NCBI RefSeq assembly: GCF_900113575.1
Contig: NZ_FOPV01000004.1
Coordinates: 124,001 to 188,000 of the forward strand
Direction of reading: 5' to 3'
DNA: 64,000 bases
Source: Nitrosospira sp. Nsp14
GTDB taxonomy: Bacteria; Pseudomonadota; Gammaproteobacteria; Burkholderiales; Nitrosomonadaceae
Shown piece by piece: positions 36,030-43,896 of this stretch. The notes under the pieces were generated by a model, which worked only from the letters and a program-made list of their open reading frames with translations, searched no databases and was not told the origin of the DNA. Each line of letters begins with the position of its first letter. The first letter of the stretch is position 1. The position numbers were made by a program, and so were the translations under genes.

Positions 36030-36215
36030 ATGAAATACCCGCTCCTCGTTGCTGCTGTGGCGGCATTGATGCTCACTGGTTGTGAGTATAAAAAGCACCC
36101 GATGGATAAGCCGCCTCCCTCTGCCATGGCTGAACGTGATTCGGCCCCGAAATTTGACGAACTGGATAAGGAAGGCGCTGACACAAACGTCAAAAAAGAA
36201 GAGCCGGCCAAATAA
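36030..36215 (+). CDS. Small lipoprotein, array member 2
   Basis: A 61-residue product, MKYPLLVAAVAALMLTGCEY, with lipobox LTGC and lipidated Cys18. The signal sequence resembles that of member 1 (MKYSLL / MKYPLL). The mature part of 43 residues is highly charged, with MDKPPPSAMAERDSAPKF and ending in KKEEPAK. AGGACGA lies about 8 bases before ATG 36030. No terminator is visible between this gene and the next. Function is unknown. The shared design with the neighbours argues that it is a real gene despite its length. Confidence 0.7.
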   Translation: MKYPLLVAAVAALMLTGCEYKKHPMDKPPPSAMAERDSAPKFDELDKEGADTNVKKEEPAK

Positions 36216-36314
36216 ATAATAGGGCTAATGTTCTTCGAAACATCCAACTATTAAAAATTAACTCCGCGAACAGCGAAACCAGAATCAATATAGATCAGTT
36301 AGCGTAAATTTCGA

Positions 36315-36342
36315 TTGGTCAGCGGGGTTTTTACTATATAAT
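36315..36342 (+). promoter_or_regulatory. Candidate promoter of lipoprotein 3
   Basis: A perfect -10 box TATAAT (36337-36342) lies 48 bases before the start codon. TTGGTC (36315-36320), 16 bases upstream, is a weak -35 box. Confidence 0.5.
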
Positions 36343-36389
36343 AAGGTTCGTTGCACTCTATTTCCCATTTTATTAAGGACGCCCCGATA

Positions 36390-36677
36390 ATGAAACTCAC
36401 ATTCCTTGCCGCCGCTTTGGTGGCTATCGCTCTCACGGCATGCGACAGACCTAAACAAGCACTGCCCGAAAATTCGACGACATATGGCACCAGAACCGAA
36501 GAAGGTGCCACGTTGGATGAAACACGGAAAGGATCCCCAAGCGAACAAACCGCCGCCGCTCCCGCTGCTGAAGGCGAGGATGAATATTCCGGTCAAGCCG
36601 TGCTTCCCGGCCATGCACTCGATGGCAATGGCAACCCCCTGCCGCCGGGCAAAAGCCCCATTCCCGAAGGCCACTAG
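36390..36677 (+). CDS. Small lipoprotein, array member 3
   Basis: A 95-residue product from ATG 36390 (AAGGAC upstream). The signal MKLTFLAAALVAIALTAC ends in lipobox LTAC, with Cys18 lipidated and Asp following. The mature part starts DRPKQALPEN, is Pro/Glu-rich and contains GHALDGNGNPLPPGKSPIPE near the C terminus. KQALPE matches NQALPE in member 4, so these two are paralogues. A frame 13 residues longer from 36351 is less likely because it lacks a ribosome site and would bury the signal. A terminator follows at 36698-36721. No known family is recognised. Confidence 0.75.
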   Translation: MKLTFLAAALVAIALTACDRPKQALPENSTTYGTRTEEGATLDETRKGSPSEQTAAAPAAEGEDEYSGQAVLPGHALDGNGNPLPPGKSPIPEGH

Positions 36678-36697
36678 GAACAATCGCGCTTAAAAAA

Positions 36698-36721
36698 GCC
36701 ATCCTCAGGGATGGCTTTTTT
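36698..36721 (+). terminator. Terminator after lipoprotein 3
   Basis: GCCATCC (36698-36704) and GGATGGC (36709-36715) pair around the loop TCAG, with six A before and a run of T from 36716. The stem resembles that after lipoprotein 1, suggesting that gene and terminator were duplicated together. Confidence 0.95.
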
Positions 36722-36834
36722 ATTGGGTAAAACGCTGATTTGTAGGGTATATGCAGTAGCAGGTCGTATGTCCACGCTTCCGCTCGCCGCGCGTTCCCGC
36801 CATGGCAGTGAAGGCTTACCGGGTCTGCTGGAGC

Positions 36835-36864
36835 TTGAAGCAAGACTTGGTTTTATCATATAAT
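36835..36864 (+). promoter_or_regulatory. Candidate promoter of lipoprotein 4
   Basis: TTGAAG (36835-36840) and a perfect TATAAT (36859-36864) are 18 bases apart and end 36 bases before the start codon. This is the best sigma-70-like promoter in the array. Confidence 0.6.
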
Positions 36865-36900
36865 TATGTCTTATCACCAACTTTTTGAGGGTATTAAACA

Positions 36901-37095
36901 ATGAGACTTACGCTCGTCGCTGCTACCTTGGCTGCGCTAATGATGACTGCCTGTGGTAAGCCGAACCAAGCGCTTCCGGAACAGGAAAAAGAGAATTTTT
37001 CTAAGATCACCTCGCAACAGGGTGCGCCCTCGGCGCCGGCTCCTGACGCAGGTGCACCGGCGTCGGAAGCGCCGGACGCAAGCGAAGGAAAATAA
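36901..37095 (+). CDS. Small lipoprotein, array member 4
   Basis: A 64-residue product beginning MRLTLVAATLAALMMTACGK, lipobox MTAC with Cys18. The mature part reads PNQALPEQEKENFSKITSQ, then an Ala/Pro/Ser-rich tail with PAPDAGAPASEAPD. It shares the KxNQALPE-like start of the mature chain with member 3. GAGGGT precedes the start. A palindromic hairpin follows at 37155-37178. The residue after Cys is Gly, not Asp or Glu as in the other three, so its final membrane could differ. Function is unknown. Confidence 0.72.
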   Translation: MRLTLVAATLAALMMTACGKPNQALPEQEKENFSKITSQQGAPSAPAPDAGAPASEAPDASEGK

Positions 37096-37154
37096 TGCGT
37101 ATCTAAGCGTCAGCTGGCAAAACCAGACTTGACCAGAATTCAGACCTTGCAAAT

Positions 37155-37178
37155 AAAGGCCGCCCTAGGGCGGCCTTT
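37155..37178. terminator. Palindromic terminator between lipoprotein 4 and the MBL gene
   Basis: A 24-base perfect palindrome (AAAGGCCGCCCT and its reverse complement) forms a GC-rich stem with A/T-rich flanks. It lies 60 bases after the lipoprotein stop and 107 bases beyond the stop of the convergent MBL gene, so it may serve both strands. It lacks a long T-run. Confidence 0.75.
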
Positions 37179-37284
37179 ACATTTGGGGTCGGCTTTTAGA
37201 TCTGTACCCCGAAGGGCACGGATTTTTAAAAGCGCCCCACCGCCGTTGCCTAGCTGCGTGGCCACTATCCGGGTGAAGACCTGT

Positions 37285-38058
37285 TTAGAGGTTGCTTAGC
37301 TGACGCCAGCCAAAGCCGTCGTTCTGGTCAGCCACGCCGATCCAGTCACCACCGCAATTCAAGGCACGGCTCAGCACTGATCGTGCCAGTAATGGGGTGT
37401 TGTTTTTCTGGCTTAAATGAGCCGCGATGACATGTTGGAGGCGGCTGCAATCGAGGCTCGCAAGCAGTTCACCGGAGGCGGTATTCTCCAGGTGGCCGAA
37501 ACGACCCCCCACGCGCTGTTTTAGACGGTGGGGATAATCTCCGTTCGCAAGCATATTCGCGTCGTGGTTGCATTCGAGCACCAACGCATCGCACCGGTTT
37601 AACGTTGCCTCGATATGGGGCGTTGAACGTCCCGTGTCGGTCAGTACGCCTAATCGGAATGCGCCATCCCCGAATACGAATTGCGCAGGTTCGTGCGCAT
37701 CGTGCGGAACCGGATAAGGCTCGACTTCGATACTTCCTATGGAGAAACGCTGGTAGCCTTCGATGATGTTGACTGAAGGCACCCGCGCGAATCTTCTTTC
37801 CACCCCGCGAAGAGTCCCATAAGTCAACCATACCGGTGTCCGAAATTTACGCGCAAATCGCTCAACTCCTCCTATATGATCATCATGTTCATGGGTAACC
37901 ACGAGCCCGTCGATCATCTCGGGGTCCAGGCCGAGCCTGGAAAGACGGAACAGGGTTTCCTTCAGAGTAAAACCGCAATCAAGTAGCAACCTTGTATTTG
38001 CTACCTCGACTACAAGGCCGTTTCCCTGTGAACCACTACCTAAACAGGCAAAGCGCAT
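37285..38058 (-). CDS. MBL-fold metallo-hydrolase (YycJ/WalJ-like)
   Basis: A 257-residue metallo-beta-lactamase-fold protein. MRFACLGSGSQGNGLVVEV at the start, the metal motif VVTHEHDDHIGGVERFARKF (HxHxDH), HDAHEPAQFVF and ALVLECNHDANML are features of the YycJ/WalJ group of likely nucleases or phosphodiesterases. The substrate is unknown. The frame opens at GTG 38085, but ATG 38058 fits the family start exactly; neither has a clear ribosome site. It is transcribed alone and converges on the lipoprotein array. Confidence 0.88.
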   Translation of the reverse strand: MRFACLGSGSQGNGLVVEVANTRLLLDCGFTLKETLFRLSRLGLDPEMIDGLVVTHEHDDHIGGVERFARKFRTPVWLTYGTLRGVERRFARVPSVNIIEGYQRFSIGSIEVEPYPVPHDAHEPAQFVFGDGAFRLGVLTDTGRSTPHIEATLNRCDALVLECNHDANMLANGDYPHRLKQRVGGRFGHLENTASGELLASLDCSRLQHVIAAHLSQKNNTPLLARSVLSRALNCGGDWIGVADQNDGFGWRQLSNL

Positions 38059-38231
38059 GCTTCGGGACGAATAATCGCATAACACCGGCGTCTAACGCGG
38101 AAAGACACTTCGATGCCCAAGCTCTCGCTTGAAGGGCGGCTATGGCAACGTATTTTAGCGAGATGTATCACCGCGATACAGGCATGATTGAAATAAACCC
38201 CGGGGCGGGTTCGACCAGCAGATTGAAAATA

Positions 38232-40478
38232 TCAAAGGCTGGTTAAGCCAAAGTTCGCCGGCTTTATGAGCCGGCCCTCATTCAACAACAATTTTGTTAT
38301 CTCATCGGGTGGAAGGGCCTGGGCGAAATAATAACCCTGAATTTCATCACACCCTCGCTCACGCAAAAACTCATACTGCTCAACGGTCTCAACTCCCTCG
38401 GCGACCACTCTTACCTTAAGGCTGTGCGCCATATCGATGACCGCGGTTGTTATCGCAGCATCTGCGGCATTCGTCGTAATATCACCGATAAAAGAACGGT
38501 CGATCTTCAGCACATCGATAGGGAACCGCTTTACATAAGCCAGGCTTGAATAGCCGGTCCCAAAGTCGTCGATCGAGATTCGAATTCCCAGCGCTTTCAA
38601 CCGTTTGAGAATGCGTGCAGTTTTTTTTGCGTGCGTCATCAATGAACTCTCGGTCAACTCCAGTTCCAGCAAATCGGAATCAATGCTGTTCTCTCGTAAC
38701 GCGCGTTCTGTTTGCAACTCAAATTCAAGCAGTTCCGGCGACACGCCATTTTCCCGAGTGGCACGGATCACATCGTGGTTTAACGTGCTTTGAGAGAACT
38801 GCCTGCCAGAAACATTCACCGATACAGGAATTTCCCCCATCCCTAGACGCCTCCATTCGGCAATCTGCTTACATGCACTCTCTATCACCCAGGCTCCCAC
38901 CCGGTTGATCAACCCGGTTTGTTCAAGCACCGGTATGAACTCCAGTGGTCCGATGAATCCATGCCCCGGCCGCTCCCATCTTATCAGGGCTTCCAGGCCG
39001 GTGATTCTTCCATTGGAGAGCTCCACCTTCGGCTGATAATGTAAAACAAATTCGTTTTGATCGAGCGCGGTTCGCAGGGCGTTTTCCTGATCCAGTTTCT
39101 CCATGGCCCGCATATTCATTTCCGCGGTGAAGAAGCGATAGGTGTCCTTCCCCGCCTCTTTCGACCGATACATTGCGGTATCGCCGTTTTTTACCAACGC
39201 GTCTGCATCAAGCGAGTCTGTTGGGTAAACGCTGATCCCGATACTCGCTGTAACCGTTGCCTGATGCCCCGCCAAATTGAAGGGCTGGCGCAGGGTTTCT
39301 CTGATCTTGCTCGCCACCACTCCTGCATCACCGGAGCTATCGGTAGTAACTAGAATGCATCCGAACTCGTCACCGCCCAGGCGGGCGACCATGTCCGTGA
39401 TACGCAAGCATTCCGACAAGCGAAGACTGAACTGACACAGTAACTCATCGCCAAGCGCGTGCCCCAGTGTGTCGTTTATATTCTTGAAGTCATCAATATC
39501 GAGAAACAGCACCGAAATCATGCGGTGATTCATTTCAGCCTGTTTGATAAGTTTTCGCAGCGACTCGTAGAACAGTGTCCGGTTGGGAAGACTGGTCAGC
39601 GCATCGTAATGGGCGAGATGTAACAAGCGCAGGTCGGCGTGCTTGCGATTGGTGATGTCGTCCATAATCCCCACTACTTTCTGTGCGCCCGTCGAGTCTT
39701 TGATCGGAAAGCTGCGGGAGTGCACCCAGCGGATGCTGTTATCCGAAAGCAGCAACCGGTAATCGTGGTCCACCCCCTCCTGGGACAGCTCTCCTGTCTC
39801 GCAAATTACTCGTTGCAGATCGTCGGGATGAACCGCTTCAAGAAATTTTTCCACTTTATCCCCAGGCACAACGCGACGCCCTGTCAACTTCTCCCAGGCA
39901 GGATTAATGTAGCGCAACGTTCTATCCTCGACATCCCAAATCCAAAACACCTGTGGAAGGTTGCCTGCAAGCTGATCGAACAACTCTTCAGCTTCGCGCA
40001 TAGAGGCGGTTCGTTCGTGGAGCACGGTTTCAAGATTCGCGACAAATTGCTGCAACTCTTTCTGCAAAAACCTGATCTCGAGCACATCGCGTATATGTGT
40101 CAATACCGCAAGTCGGTCAAACGGCTTGGTAATAAAACCTTTTGCCCCCGCCTGCAACGCCCGCTCCTTATGCTCCAGCTGCGCAGTTATCACAAGAACG
40201 GGAAGCCGCTCGCAATGCGCCGAGGACAGCCCCGCTTCAGCCTCAACCCCCCGCAGCCCTTCCATTACCTGGAATCCATCCATGACAGGCATCATCAAAT
40301 CAAGCAGGATGAGGTCATATCGCTTCGCACGGTGCAGATCGCAAACCACAACGGGATTCATGGTGGATTCAACTGCAGTATAACCCGCTCCCGACAGCAT
40401 GCCATGGATCACCGCGACGTTATCTTTCCGATCGTCGACGATTAGGATTTTGGCATTAAAAATATCGGAAGACGTCAT
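38232..40478 (-). CDS. Response regulator with PAS, GGDEF and EAL domains (c-di-GMP turnover)
   Basis: This 748-residue cytoplasmic protein has a receiver domain (1-130, phospho-acceptor Asp60), a short coiled coil, a PAS domain (about 165-280), a GGDEF domain (about 285-450) and an EAL domain (about 465-735). GGDEF at 368-372 and EAL at 496-498 are intact, as is DDFGTGYSS, so both cyclase and phosphodiesterase activity are possible. A 20-residue unit in the EAL domain is duplicated (573-592 and 593-612) just at the metal-ligand Glu motif ELTES, which may affect activity. No kinase gene adjoins it. It is transcribed alone. Confidence 0.93.
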   Translation of the reverse strand: MTSSDIFNAKILIVDDRKDNVAVIHGMLSGAGYTAVESTMNPVVVCDLHRAKRYDLILLDLMMPVMDGFQVMEGLRGVEAEAGLSSAHCERLPVLVITAQLEHKERALQAGAKGFITKPFDRLAVLTHIRDVLEIRFLQKELQQFVANLETVLHERTASMREAEELFDQLAGNLPQVFWIWDVEDRTLRYINPAWEKLTGRRVVPGDKVEKFLEAVHPDDLQRVICETGELSQEGVDHDYRLLLSDNSIRWVHSRSFPIKDSTGAQKVVGIMDDITNRKHADLRLLHLAHYDALTSLPNRTLFYESLRKLIKQAEMNHRMISVLFLDIDDFKNINDTLGHALGDELLCQFSLRLSECLRITDMVARLGGDEFGCILVTTDSSGDAGVVASKIRETLRQPFNLAGHQATVTASIGISVYPTDSLDADALVKNGDTAMYRSKEAGKDTYRFFTAEMNMRAMEKLDQENALRTALDQNEFVLHYQPKVELSNGRITGLEALIRWERPGHGFIGPLEFIPVLEQTGLINRVGAWVIESACKQIAEWRRLGMGEIPVSVNVSGRQFSQSTLNHDVIRATRENGVSPELLEFELQTERALRENSIDSDLLELELTESSLMTHAKKTARILKRLKALGIRISIDDFGTGYSSLAYVKRFPIDVLKIDRSFIGDITTNAADAAITTAVIDMAHSLKVRVVAEGVETVEQYEFLRERGCDEIQGYYFAQALPPDEITKLLLNEGRLIKPANFGLTSL

Positions 40479-41060
40479 TGGATTCTTTTTATTTCATATC
40501 CGAAGGTTGGTTCGCCTACTGGAAGTGTTGGGAACGGATATTTGTATTTACTTGACTCGTCACGACACAGTTATGGCACACACGCTTGATCAAGTCGCGC
40601 TCCGACATATCCTGTCCGCCGCAGCGCGATAAACCCATTCCATGCACAGGGGTGTTGCTGCGGAATGCATCATATTCCTGTTGATGAGAAGCAGCAATAT
40701 CCGAGCTGGTCATGAAGCGGCACTACATACTCAAAATTGCATCTTGACGGGGAATAGGTCTTTCTGCATAGTAAAGCAGAAAACATGCCACCCTCCTTCC
40801 CACCTCTAATCCACAGCAATTTGGGGCTATTCCAGCCCAACATTAGCCTTTTAGTAAGAAGGCGGGATAACTATTGTAAAATTTGCCGATAAAAAGCCGA
40901 GGCCGCGTGCGGACATGCTGCCGGCTGCACCGGGGCTCAACCGGTGACAGCAGGTGAACGCAGGATAAAGCGCCTGAAGACACCCTTGCTTCCCGAGCAT
41001 CAGGCTTTCTGGATTAAATCGTATGATATTTGTCCGACCGCATAAAATAACGGCTGAGCC
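40479..41060. other. Intergenic region with structured segments
   Basis: In these 582 bases only a weak small frame is present (see 40516-40713). The part from 40860 to 41060, just upstream of the holin-like gene, has two hairpins. GCTGCACCGG (40924-40933) pairs with CCGGTG-A-CAGC (40941-40951). GCCTGA (40972-40977) pairs with TCAGGC (41000-41005) and is followed by TTTCT. This could be a structured leader or small RNA. I match it to no known riboswitch class. Confidence 0.4.
40516..40713 (-). CDS. Possible small protein with CxxC motif
   Basis: A 65-residue frame from ATG 40713, upstream of and on the same strand as the GGDEF-EAL gene. It begins MTSSDI, the same six residues as that gene. 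It has cysteines in SRCGG and in KRVCHNCVV, which could bind a metal. No ribosome site is visible and no family is recognised, so it may be a chance frame or a remnant. Confidence 0.22.
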   Translation of the reverse strand: MTSSDIAASHQQEYDAFRSNTPVHGMGLSRCGGQDMSERDLIKRVCHNCVVTSQVNTNIRSQHFQ

Positions 41061-41462
41061 ATGGTAGACATTTTAAGAGAATTCCTTGCGCACTGGGGAG
41101 TAACCGCGCTTGCGCTATGGCTTACAAGTTTCATTTTTCATGGCATCTCATTCAGCAGCAAAAAATCGCTATTGATATCGGCATTACTATTGGGTCTCGT
41201 CAATGCTGTCATACGCCCCGTTGTCGTTATTCTGACGATCCCGCTAACGCTGGTTACATTCGGTCTCTTCTTGCTGGTAATCAACGCAGTGATGATGATG
41301 CTGGTATCGGCGCTCGTGCCGGGATTCAGGATTTCCGGTTTTTGGACCGCATTTTTTGCCAGCATCGTGGTCACGCTGATCAGCATATTTGTGGGCATGC
41401 TCATATTTGGCCCGGAGGACAGCCTGCTCAATATGCCCGCACAACAAGGCGTAATGGTTTAA
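41061..41462 (+). CDS. Phage-holin-like (YvlD family) membrane protein
   Basis: A 133-residue hydrophobic protein with four predicted transmembrane helices: WGVTALALWLTSFIF, SLLISALLLGLVNAVIRPVV, ITLPLTLVTFGLFLLVINAV-like, and a last helix near 100-125. The NAVIRPVV and TFGLFLLVINA motifs identify the small YvlD / phage-holin superfamily IV group, found widely in bacterial chromosomes with no proven lysis role. The start is ATG 41061. It stands alone and converges on the biotin operon. Function in the inner membrane is unknown. Confidence 0.85.
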   Translation: MVDILREFLAHWGVTALALWLTSFIFHGISFSSKKSLLISALLLGLVNAVIRPVVVILTIPLTLVTFGLFLLVINAVMMMLVSALVPGFRISGFWTAFFASIVVTLISIFVGMLIFGPEDSLLNMPAQQGVMV

Positions 41463-41524
41463 TGACCGTGCATCCGAATGATGCAGCCTGTCGGTGCATC
41501 AGCCGCACGGTAATAAGGTTGACG

Positions 41525-42205
41525 TTAATAAAAACAACCCGATCCCATCTCGGCGACATTGAGCAAACCTGATATTTTTTTTGCATCAGCGCTCGGCTCG
41601 AACGGCAGCACGCCCAGCAGCGGACAATTCAGCCGCTGTTCCAACGCAAGCACATTTTCATCAAATGCGCCCATGTGTGGATCGATGTGGTTCGCCACCC
41701 ATCCGGCCAGCGTCAGTCCGGCCGCGCGCACAGCCTGCGCCGTCAACAGGGCGTGATTGAGGCAACCCAGTTGCATTCCCACCACCAGGACAACCGGCAA
41801 GTCCAGAGCCCGCGCCAGATCGCTGCTGTCTTGGCAGTCATTGAGCGGCACCAGAAAGCCGCCGATACCCTCGACGATGACGACGTCGGCAATTGTTTTC
41901 AATTCGACCCAAGCTTGGAGAATGGTGTCAACATCGATTTTGATGCCCGATTGCTTTGCTGCAATGTGGGGTGCAATGGGTGGGATCAGCGCATAAGGAT
42001 TTATCTGCTCGCACCGCATAGTTACGTTACTCGCAGCCGCCAGAAGGTCGACATCAGCACATCGACCGTTCTCGCACCCCGACGCGACCGGCTTCATACC
42101 CACGACAGTCTTGCCGTGAAGCCCGAAAGCGTGCAATAGTGCACAGCTGACCAGCGTTTTGCCAACACCCGTGCTGGTGCCAGTGACAAAATAACCCGAT
42201 ATCAT
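41525..42205 (-). CDS. bioD: Dethiobiotin synthetase
   Basis: A 226-residue ATPase-fold enzyme that closes the ureido ring of dethiobiotin from 7,8-diaminononanoate, CO2 and ATP. The P-loop is TGTSTGVGKTLVSCALL near the N terminus. MKPVASGCENGRCADV, VDTILQAWVEL and VVIVEGIGGFLVPL are family motifs. The start ATG 42205 follows the bioC stop by 19 bases. It is the last gene of bioB-bioF-bioH-bioC-bioD. No terminator is evident in the 62 bases between it and the convergent holin-like gene. Confidence 0.95.
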   Translation of the reverse strand: MISGYFVTGTSTGVGKTLVSCALLHAFGLHGKTVVGMKPVASGCENGRCADVDLLAAASNVTMRCEQINPYALIPPIAPHIAAKQSGIKIDVDTILQAWVELKTIADVVIVEGIGGFLVPLNDCQDSSDLARALDLPVVLVVGMQLGCLNHALLTAQAVRAAGLTLAGWVANHIDPHMGAFDENVLALEQRLNCPLLGVLPFEPSADAKKISGLLNVAEMGSGCFY

Positions 42206-42224
42206 GGCAAACTAGAATCCCGGC

Positions 42225-43100
42225 TCACATCAGGCCCAGTTGCCGCCTGGTTTCGGGAGTAAGCACGGACTTGCGCGACTCCGGCTTCCAGGCATGACCA
42301 TAAATCACTTCAAACGTCGCCGGCAATTTTCCCCCAGTACGCAGGGCCTCATAACGATTCAAAACGGCTTGCCAGGATGTTTTTCCGCTTAGTCCACGCC
42401 GTCTCCCTCCCGTTGCATTATGCGCGCCGATGGCTTTCAGGTCCCGCATAACGCTGATGGGGTCGTCATACGTAAGCGTGATGTATTCCATATCCATGAC
42501 GGGTGTGGCGAAGCCGCAATGTACCAGTATGTCGCCCACATCGTGCATGTCCAAAAAACGATTCACGTGGCTATAACGGTCGACTTTCCCAAAGGCGTGG
42601 CGCAGCTCTTTTAACGTATCCGGTCCAAGAGTACTGAACATGAACAAACCGCCGGTTTGCAGCACCCGGTGCACTTCGGCAAATGTTTGCTTGATGTCGT
42701 TGCACCACTGCAATGTCAGGTTGGACCACACCAGACCTGTGCACGAATCCTTAAACGGCATCAGTTCCATATCGCCCGCCACATAACTCGTCTGATTCTT
42801 CTTGGCTGACAACTGCCGCCACCACGAGACCGGCGGGCGCGCTTGCAAATGCATTGCCTGCGCAACGTCTACCGCCAGCATGCGGGCTGCGGGATAGCGC
42901 ATGAGTAACTTTCGGGTGCCGTAGCCGGTGCCGCTGCCGGCATCCAGAATGACATCAGGCGTATATTTAATGTAATCCAGCCGTGACAACATGCGGCCGC
43001 AGACCTCTCGTTGCAGGATGGCCGCATGGTCATAGCCGGTTGCGGCCCGTTCAAAGGCAGCCCGCACCGAGCGCTTATCGATGCTGTAGTCGTCACTCAC
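42225..43100 (-). CDS. bioC: Malonyl-ACP O-methyltransferase
   Basis: A 291-residue SAM-dependent methyltransferase. The SAM motif I is VILDAGSGTGYGTRKLL (about 50-66), followed by LVWSNLTLQWCNDI and GLFMFSTLGPDTLKELRHAF, which are BioC signatures. It methylates malonyl-ACP so that fatty-acid synthesis can build a pimeloyl chain. It starts with GTG 43100 immediately after the bioH stop codon, which implies translational coupling. The C-terminal part (GGRRRGLSGKTSWQAVLNRY) also fits BioC. Confidence 0.95.
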   Translation of the reverse strand: MSDDYSIDKRSVRAAFERAATGYDHAAILQREVCGRMLSRLDYIKYTPDVILDAGSGTGYGTRKLLMRYPAARMLAVDVAQAMHLQARPPVSWWRQLSAKKNQTSYVAGDMELMPFKDSCTGLVWSNLTLQWCNDIKQTFAEVHRVLQTGGLFMFSTLGPDTLKELRHAFGKVDRYSHVNRFLDMHDVGDILVHCGFATPVMDMEYITLTYDDPISVMRDLKAIGAHNATGGRRRGLSGKTSWQAVLNRYEALRTGGKLPATFEVIYGHAWKPESRKSVLTPETRRQLGLM

Positions 43101-43883
43101 CTAATTGTCGCAACCCTTCAGTCTAAGCATGTGTTTCACAAATTGATCGGGATAAGACAAGAACGGCGCGTGCCCGCAATCGTCGAGGATCATCAGTTCT
43201 GAATGGGGTAGCTGCTGATTCATCCATTTCGCCGCGCCGGGATGGGTAATGACATCTTTTTCGCCATGTATGAGCAGCACTGGCTGGCTAATTGACGTTA
43301 CAGTACCCCGCATGTCACTCAATAACAGAAGCCGCAAACCTTCCTCCAATGCGATCTCATCCGGTTTTCCCCGTTCAAACACGCTCTTGCGCAGCCGCGC
43401 GAGCACGGCGGCCGTATTGCTTCCGCCGCTAATCTGCAAAGTAAGGAATCTGTTCAATGTGCCCTTGTAGTCGCGCTTCAGATTAATCCCAAATAATTGC
43501 AGCGTCCCGGCTTCCATTCCCCACTGCCAATCATCCGTCTTGACAAAACACGGGGTCGTGGAAATTAGGGCAAGTTTTCTTACCCGTGCAGGATCGCGTT
43601 TTGCCAGTTCGATTGCGATCTGCCCGCCTAGCGACCAGCCACAAAGAATACAATCTTCAGGCAAGATCTCCGCTACCGACTCAACCGAGTACTCCATAAT
43701 CCCTTGCTCTAGGTTCGCGCGATACGGAGAACTGAACCCATGTCCCGGCAGGTCCACTAAATGTAAGCGGAAATGCCGCGCGAGCCGCTCACGCACGTCG
43801 CGCCATATCCCGCTATGCATTGCCCAGCCGTGCAGCAAGACAAGATCAGGGCCTGCTCCCTCAGATTCAACGTGAAGACTCAT
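43101..43883 (-). CDS. bioH: Pimeloyl-ACP methyl ester carboxylesterase
   Basis: A 260-residue alpha/beta hydrolase. LVLLHGWAMHSGIWRDV is the oxyanion region and CGWSLGGQIAIELA has the nucleophile Ser in GWSLGG. LLIHGEKDVITHPGAA holds the acid and DDCGHAPFLSYPDQF the catalytic His. It removes the methyl group from pimeloyl-ACP methyl ester, ending the BioC-started chain. ATG 43883 fits BioH length; ATG 43910 would overlap bioF by 14 bases and is an alternative. It lies between bioF and bioC in the biotin operon. Confidence 0.93.
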   Translation of the reverse strand: MSLHVESEGAGPDLVLLHGWAMHSGIWRDVRERLARHFRLHLVDLPGHGFSSPYRANLEQGIMEYSVESVAEILPEDCILCGWSLGGQIAIELAKRDPARVRKLALISTTPCFVKTDDWQWGMEAGTLQLFGINLKRDYKGTLNRFLTLQISGGSNTAAVLARLRKSVFERGKPDEIALEEGLRLLLLSDMRGTVTSISQPVLLIHGEKDVITHPGAAKWMNQQLPHSELMILDDCGHAPFLSYPDQFVKHMLRLKGCDN

Positions 43884-43896
43884 CGTTACAGCTTGT

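Noticed and set aside
39639-40445. 268-residue plus-strand frame
   Set aside because: Antisense to the GGDEF-EAL gene, which has all domain motifs.
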